DNA from: Anastrepha obliqua
Taxonomy: Eukaryota; Arthropoda; Insecta; Diptera; Tephritidae
Direction of reading: 5' to 3'
Assembly: GCF_027943255.1 (NCBI RefSeq)
Contig: NC_072893.1
Span: 65,256,001-65,320,000, forward strand
DNA: 64,000 bases
Part shown: one piece after another, positions 57,766 to 64,000 of the stretch
Layout: every line of letters begins with the position of its first letter
How positions within the stretch are numbered: position 1 is the first letter of the stretch
Position numbers and translations under genes: made by a program
The notes under the pieces: model-generated
What the model saw: the letters and a program-made list of their open reading frames with translations, nothing else
The model's database searches: none
Told to the model about the DNA's origin: nothing

Positions 57766-59331
57766 CGAGGTGTGTTCAAAAAGTAGGTTGATTTTTCAAA
57801 TTTCGCGGGAAATGTACACCGATTTTTTAACTTTTTTTGTTTTGATGCGCTCAAATTTTCATCTATCGAAAAAGTGGATCCAAGGATTTGCATCAAATTT
57901 TGTGTAAAAAATGGAATTTTTAGGCATACGATTAGCCTGCTCTGAGTAAAAATAATGTTCAAAGTAGTACAAGTTTCTCCAAGAAAAAATACCAAAGACG
58001 AACCTCATTCTGAACGCTCTTAAACATTGGTAATGGTTGTACGGGTTAGGCTAAGGTCTTTATTCACTGCGACGTGATTGATCTATTAATTATTTAGTAT
58101 ACCGAGCAATCGAACCAGCTCCTTAGGAGGGAGCAATTGCAGGTCTTTCTCCTCCTTACTGTGTCTCCTGTGAACTAATGCCTGACAGTTGGTGATTAAG
58201 TGTTCCATAGACGCCTCTTCATCACAGCAGAACCTGCATGGTCTTGTAAATACTAGATAACCCTATTGTGTTAAAGTGTTTATTACAGGCAAAGTGACCT
58301 GTAAGTGCTCCACAGAGTAATCTGAGGCCCTTTTTATATAGGGTTAGAGCATATTTTGCTCTATTGGCATTGAAGTTCAAAAACTGTTTGGAGTGATTAA
58401 GGCCGCTTGTGCCGTTCTAGTGTTCCCTGATTTTTGTTTGGATCCATTTTTTGGTTTCCTGTTTTATATTATTTTTGTTAAAGCCAAAAAATTGGGTTGG
58501 TCCAATAAATAGCCCTTCTACCGCTTTTTGGCATAAAAGTCTACCTTCTCGTTTCCTTCGTGTCCCTCATGTTCTGATATCCAAATCAGTGAGACCTGAT
58601 TATGAGTGGCCAGTTTGTTGAGTGCATTGTTACACTCTATTAGGACTTTTGACTTGAATGTGAAGTTATTCAAGGCTTTGCGAACCGATTGGCTGTCCGA
58701 AAGTATTTTAATTTTTACTTTGTCGAACCCTCTTTTGGATATGATTTCCACTGTTTCCATTAAGACGAAGAGCTCCACTTGGAAAGTCGTGGTTATTGTT
58801 AGGGTTTGTGTGCTCTAGGCCCCAATATTCCCCCAATATTGTGTGCTCTAGGCCCCAAACATTAACAACACATGAAAACATTGAGACAGTGAAGAAAATT
58901 GTTTTAGAAAATCGTCAAATCACTGCTAGGAAGTTGCTAAAGATCCTTACATATCGGTCGGCTCGTGCCATGCAACTTTTTCGGATGTGTTTCAGCGAAG
59001 TTTGTTCCGACACTGCCTTAATTTGACCGTAAGGGCCCTCTCATCAGTATCGTTCAGGAGGTATTGAACGACGTCAATGATGATCCTGATCTGCTCCAAA
59101 GGGTTGTAATCTTTAGTCCTTGCTACTTTTCCTGTTCCCTAAACCGAAGAGACAGCTATGAAAGGACAGGCAATTTCAACGATGGATAGGGTTCGAGAAT
59201 TGGAAAAGTCGTTTGTTCAAATGTGTTATATCTGAGGGCGATTACTTTGAGTGGAAAAATAGATACTGATGGGAAAATGAATATTTTTTGGAAAAAAGTA
59301 AAAAGTCACCCTACTATTTAAAAAAACCTCG
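57766..59331 (+). mobile_element. mariner split by a LINE fragment
   Basis: TIRs CGAGGTGTGTTCAAAAAGTA and (right) TTTAAAAAAACCTCG are TA-flanked and match the 18529-19545 element. Only the N-terminal part of the transposase is seen after the insertion (NIETVKKIVLENRQITARKL at about 58875) plus a decayed C-terminus near 59230 (CYI*GRLL-type). The middle 58030-58830 is a LINE fragment on the other strand. Confidence 0.8.
58030..58830 (-). pseudogene. LINE fragment with RNase H domain
   Basis: The minus-strand frame 58778-58518 reads VLMETVEIISKRGFDKVKIK, ILSDSQSVRKALNN and VSLIWISEHEGHEGNEKVDF. These are three RNase H blocks (D in SDSQ, and WI-x-x-H-x-G-x-x-GNE-x-D with the usual PGH changed to EH). 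Further downstream, to about 58080, a tail with LLCGALTGHF and a cysteine cluster follows. At the right border TGTGCTCTAGGCCCCAA occurs twice (about 58807 and 58840), a short duplication that may be linked to the insertion. Confidence 0.75.
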
Positions 59332-60467
59332 TATTTTTCTTATTTTTAGTTAACCAATCATTAGCCATATTCAAGGAAAAAGTGGGTCTTATAAATCTTT
59401 AGGAAAAAATTAATTAATCAACCTAAGCCGATTAGACTCACATTTTATATTTAATTTTGAATAGTAATTTAATCTTTGAATAAAAATGTTAAGGAATCAA
59501 AAACCGAGAATACTAGAAAATTTACAATATATGTACACCTTTATTAAGCAATAAAGTGAAACGATTTGAAAAAATCCTCCATCTAAAGCCAATGTAAGAA
59601 GAAACTATTGCTCAAATACTGGCGAGTTTAAAAAAAAAAAAAGGCAATTTCTTAATCACTCAAACTGCAAATCGATTTAATACTACTTTCATATATATAT
59701 TTGAATATATAACTGAACGGTGATTGTGTTTTAAGAAGTCAATACTTTTTGTTTTATATGAATTTGATCAAATATGATATTGATTACATTTTAAGATCGT
59801 GATCATCGGTGAGAAATTTTAAAAATATTTCCGTGAAATATTAACTTTTTCCAGCTACATTGAAATACTTAAGTAAAAAGCTCAATCTCGAGAGTAGACT
59901 TACAACTTTATAGCTTACGAGAGCTACCTTAAAAGTTTTTGCTGTCCGGCAGTACAAATTTAAGAGCCATAATGTTATTGTTGTGCTCCAAAAATGCACT
60001 CTTCTTTATGGTATAGCATTTATTAATACTAAAAAACACATTCCAGCTTTATTCCACCGCCAAATCAAAGCTATTTTGTAAATTATTTGATTGACTCGGC
60101 TTGATTTTTGGAAATTTTTTTTGCTGGAGGATTTGCGCATTTTCTCTATATAACTTTTCTTTATATGGAAGAAAACGCCCAACACCGGGAGCAAAAAAAA
60201 TTGCCACAAATCAACGAAATCTTTCAGCGAAATTTCAGTTTGAAATTATCAGAAACGCAAGGTTTCAGCTCAACCCAATAAAGAAATCGTAGAAAAGCGG
60301 CATCTTGCGCTTAATTTCGAGAGAACTTGAGAACGTCTAGAGGACAACAGATTAATTTGGGACTTTGACTGAATGTAAATAATGAACAAATAAATAGCAA
60401 AAATAAAGAAGATTGTATTATAGCAGGGGAGAGTTCTAAACATTTTCAAAATATTACCAAGAATGCA
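59332..60467. other. no gene seen
   Basis: AT-rich. The stretch 60160-60240 (CCCAACACCGGGAGCAAAAA) resembles the repeat near 2.55 kb. Minus-strand ORFs of under 90 codons look random. Confidence 0.35.
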
Positions 60468-60715
60468 TGGTGCGTGACTACCAATCGAATCAAAATCATC
60501 GGCGCCAAATATTATGTAATAGAAACAGTTGGCGGTCACTCCTTAGCAGCCAGCAGACCTACCAGTGTATTTCTGCCAAGAAAAAGCTCTCATAAAAAAC
60601 CATCTGCCGTTCGGAGGCGGCGAAAAATTGTAGGAAAACCTCAAGACCCACACCACAAATAGGAGGAGAAGCTCGGTCAAACATCCAAAAAAGGTGCAAG
60701 CGTCCATAATATATT
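60468..60715 (+). repeat. SINE copy H (plus orientation), head degraded
   Basis: The degraded head GGTGCGTGACTACCAATCG (matching the region after the A box) is followed by a short disrupted part, then the body AAGCTCTCATAAAAAACC, CGTTCGGAGGCGGC and GGAGAAGCTCGGTCAAACAT, to an AT tail at 60703-60720. Confidence 0.65.
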
Positions 60716-60776
60716 TATATATAAGCGTTTCGGTTCATTCTATTTCATTCAACGTCAGATCATGGAAAATACTTAT

Positions 60777-61412
60777 TTAAAACCCTTTGGGGACGCCTGT
60801 CGACACATAGCCGCTCAAGCCGTTTTACCGTTCCGTACGCGTGTCGGCACATAGCCGCCCAAATTAGTTCGTACCTGCAAGGCTAGCGACGTCTGTCGTT
60901 CTGAGTGATAAGATACGCATAGGTATAGTAAAAGAGTCACGTTTTCATTCAAAGACATTAGGAGCCATTAGCGATGATGTCTTATCTTCCTTATAATGTA
61001 AACTTACGATGTGAGACGATGGTAGAGTCAGAACGAATTTCAGTTCTTCGATTCAGTTTCTCAGTGTCACTGCCAGAGGAACCAGCAGGTTTTTCATATA
61101 TTGTATATACGTTAGATAGTGGCAGTTCTGACGAATATTACTTTGAATCTGATAAGACGGAAGATGACGGCATTACTTCGTCAATTGGAAATGAAATCCG
61201 TGCAATAAGGAATCTACTCAGGCATTTCAACATTAGCAGTGATAGAAATTTGTTTATAATTATTTTTTAATTTTATGAAATATTGTTCTTGTGTTAAATA
61301 AAGCTTTAGTTTTTATAACGTTCAACGCATTTATATTCTTTACTGCGCACTCCAATACCTCTCGTCCTCAGCGACGTTCGCCCGTCGAGCAGCTCAGTCC
61401 CCAAAAGGTTAA
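60777..61412 (+). mobile_element. piggyBac-type deletion derivative, TTAA-flanked
   Basis: TTAA at 60777-60780 and 61409-61412 brackets a segment whose left end AACCCTTTGGGGACGCCTGT and right end (reversed) CCTTTTGGGGACTGAGCTGC share a TTTGGGGAC core. Subterminal units with GTCGACACATAGCCGCTCAA and GTCGGCACATAGCCGCCCAA are repeated 60 bp apart. The ORF 60974-61270 (98 codons) is acidic (SSDEYYFESDKTEDDG), as in the N-terminus of piggyBac transposases, and has no catalytic part. Confidence 0.65.
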
Positions 61413-63380
61413 TTCCACTTTCAGTCATATCACGAAGAATCCTAACAGCCAATTTTTTTGCGCAAAAGATTTTTAATTTTGCAGAACTACGTAATTATTC
61501 TTTCCCAGTGTCTCTCTCTCTCTCTCTCTCTCTCTTGAAACCCCAAATCTGTAGTGTACATTGTTTTACGCCTTATGTCGGGCTTCTTCTGATAGAACTA
61601 AGTGAGGCACATTTTATGACAGCCAGCTTAAACGTAAGAAAACACAAAAACAAAAAGTTTTAAAAGTATGAACCTGTTCTTTTTTTACAAATTTATGGTC
61701 GCGCGCGCATTCGACGCCCTCATCATAGACATTAGCTTTAGTAGCTTTTTGCTTAAAATATCGGCTGGTATAGAACTCAATTTGTATTTACTATTCTCAA
61801 AGCACATTCACCTTTCAGTCGCTGAATAATAATAACCAATTCATATACACACACAAATGCATACATACATATAATATTTTTAATAGAAACAAATAGATAT
61901 GAAATATACAAAAAAATCGTAGTAGCTTTTTTCTTGCACACTATTTATCAAGCATCATCATAGTTCCTTTTTGCTCTCTGCATTTTCAATAATAAATACT
62001 ACCGATATCGACTACCTGTAAACAGTACGAATAAAAAATATTTATGTATGCACTTAAAAAGCCATACGAAACCACACGAAGCCATCAAAGCCAATGCAAT
62101 AGAAAAGGTAACACAAAATACTAAATCATACAAGATAAAAATTAATGCATCGATTTTAAATAGAACTAAAAATATTTACTTATAGTAAAAGAAATATAAG
62201 TTTGCATGCAATGAGTCTTAAAGAAAAATATCGGAGCTTGTTTACATGCGATATAATGCGTACACATACACATGAAAATACTAATGAAATAACTATTTTC
62301 GTCAAAAAGATCTATTCACAAAACTTACTCTCAAAACAAAACAACAAAGCAGAAAAATATTTAGCGACTTAAAAAAATTAGATAAATGAAATTACTGAGC
62401 GATCTTCCATTAATTTTACTTGCACATTTATATAAAAGGCTCACAGGCCTATAGGTGTAAGATATACATACATACATATACAAATACTTAGAGAGACTGT
62501 AGCGAAAGTCCATTTAGAATTTACGAAAGGAATATTTTGTGTAAGAACAACTTTTTTCTCAACTATTACTATTTCAACTACAAACGCACATGTACAAGTA
62601 TAATTTTAATAATTAAAATAGAGATATTTAAATATTTATTTGATTTAACATAAGATAATTTTTGTACAAACATAAAAAAAGACAGAAAATTTTGGAAAGT
62701 GAAAAAACTCGAATTATAGTTATGGAGGTAGCGAAATTTTTTTGTGACAGGCTGCTTGATCTCATCAAAAAAAAATATATATCTTAAAAATGATAAGATT
62801 TTGGTTATTTTTGGCTAAAAATCTGAAACTGTTACGTACAATCGATAGTGGCGAATATTTTTTGGCGTACAACCGATAACATATCGATGATTTTTAATAG
62901 CGTTCTTAATTGAGAAAAGAGTATCTAATTCAAAGGGCAATTAAATTTGATACATGGCCATGATTTTTATTTAAAAATGTCTTTTCTATTGGTGTCCATG
63001 TGAGCCTGAACTGAGGACGAGCAACGCTTACAAAATATCAGTTTTTGTTTACTAGCGTTCAAACAAAAAACTGTATTACAACCTGATTTTCTCTTTTTAT
63101 CGAAAAGAAAATCGAAACATGAAAAACACTAAAAAACACGCAAAACTGAAAATCAATCAAAAAAGCTGGATTATAACTTGACTTTTTACGTTTACTGAAA
63201 ATAAACCCGAAATATAACAAACACTAAAAAATACGCTCAACTAATATCAAAATATCAATAATCGATTAATCGCTTTAAAAAAAGCTTTTCTTTTTTCTGT
63301 TGACTGAAAAGAAAACGAAAATATAAAATACACTTAAAAGAGCGCATAAAACAGAAAAAAATATAGATATCAAATCAAAT
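61413..63380. other. intergenic region, no gene seen
   Basis: A (TC)n microsatellite at 61511-61534, ACAT runs near 61860 and 62470. No ORF with recognisable content over nearly 2 kb. Confidence 0.4.
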
Positions 63381-63798
63381 TTAAGGGGTTAGGGGTAGTC
63401 AGAAGCCCGAAAAAATGATGATTTTCAATAATTTTTTTTGCTAGTCAATTACTTTATTTTACAAAAATAAAAAGATAGCATTAATACATCCTGTTTCCAC
63501 TTGTCTCTTACAACATTTCAAAAAAAAAAAGTCAGGTGTTTATGTTTTTCAAATTGACTACCAATTCTTAAAAAACATAGTTTTGAGAAAAACGCATTTC
63601 AAGTTTTGCTACTTGCTCTCGAACGCTCCGGAGCTCCCTTTGTTAATTGTTGAATAACTCGAAAAGTATTTGTCGGATTCACTTCAAATTTTCTCACAAT
63701 ATTTTTAAGATATTATATCATACTTTAAGAAAGTGCAAAAAAAAATTTAATTTTTTCAAAATTCTGACTACCCTTACCTTCTGACTACAACTACCCCT
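63381..63798. repeat. MITE-like element with AGGGGTAGTCAG ends
   Basis: The left TTAAGGGGTTAGGGGTAGTC and right CTGACTACAACTACCCCT are inverted ends about 417 bp apart. TTAA is clear on the left only. The interior (CTCGAAAAGTATTTGTCGGA, TTCAAATTTTCTCAC) resembles that of the TTAA MITE at 17578-18309. Confidence 0.55.
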
Positions 63799-63829
63799 GT
63801 GTTGCATACTTTTATTAGAGCTCCACTAT

Positions 63830-64000
63830 GGTGCAAGAAGCTCCATACTTGCTCGAAACTCGTTCATTGCTCAACTGCTCACTTATACTGTTAAGCGCTG
63901 TTCTCCTTACGACATCCCACATTTGGTTAATTGCTTCTACTTCACGAAGTTTAGAACGCCTCCAAGTATTTCGTAGACGACCGGGTCGTCTGTGTCCTTG
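63830..64000 (-). pseudogene. RTE-like LINE tail, cut by window edge
   Basis: The minus strand from base 64000 reads RRPGRLRNTWRRSKLREVEA and MWDVVRRTALNS. The R-G-R-P-x-x-T-W-R-R block followed by W-x-x-x-x-x-x-A is the C-terminal signature of RTE-type LINEs. Confidence 0.55.

Overview
The window looks like nuclear DNA of a higher dipteran, most likely a tephritid fruit fly. The reasons are short phase-conserved introns with GT-AG borders, strong A+T richness, insect-type host genes and a dense load of mariner, hAT, piggyBac and non-LTR elements. The family-level guess is inference; no species can be fixed from the sequence alone. Most host genes are split by introns, so their exons were joined by matching splice sites and reading phase.

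Only four host protein genes can be supported. (1) 20686-21811 (+) is a complete three-exon FAM86/EEF2KMT-type protein-lysine methyltransferase of 332 residues. (2) 22189-34234 (-) is a 12-TM transporter-like membrane protein of about 485 residues, convergent with gene 1, whose 10.4 kb second intron is filled with transposons. (3) 43733-45241 (-) is its tandem paralogue: the intron positions and phases are the same, but the first exon is not securely identified. (4) 51590-55616 (+) is a complete three-exon heparan sulfate glucosamine 3-O-sulfotransferase of 409 residues with a low-complexity stem. These genes do not form one pathway. The methyltransferase acts in the cytosol, the sulfotransferase in the Golgi, and the pair of polytopic proteins are membrane transporters of unknown substrate.

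Everything else is mobile DNA and its debris. 1-19.5 kb: transposase and LINE fragments, SINE copies, a full-length hAT with 8-bp target duplication nested in another TIR element, a mariner deletion derivative, a TTAA-flanked MITE and a decayed full-length mariner. 23.3-33.7 kb (intron): mariner, RTE, Jockey, SINE and MITE fragments. 34.8-43.3 kb: a Tc1/mariner deletion derivative, a LINE with a long open reverse transcriptase ORF, another mariner and more LINE pieces. 45.9-51.5 kb: a TIR element, an 865-bp foldback and SINE debris. 56.2-61.4 kb: a mariner with about 190-bp terminal repeats, a mariner split by a LINE fragment, and a piggyBac-type remnant.

The best candidates for something undescribed are: a tRNA-derived SINE family with at least seven full or partial copies here; the tandem 12-TM gene pair that I cannot place in a named family; a near-perfect 102-bp-arm hairpin at 38.0 kb; the 865-bp foldback element; and a mariner whose very long terminal repeats include the end of its own transposase gene. 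No CRISPR, operon or prokaryotic feature is present.
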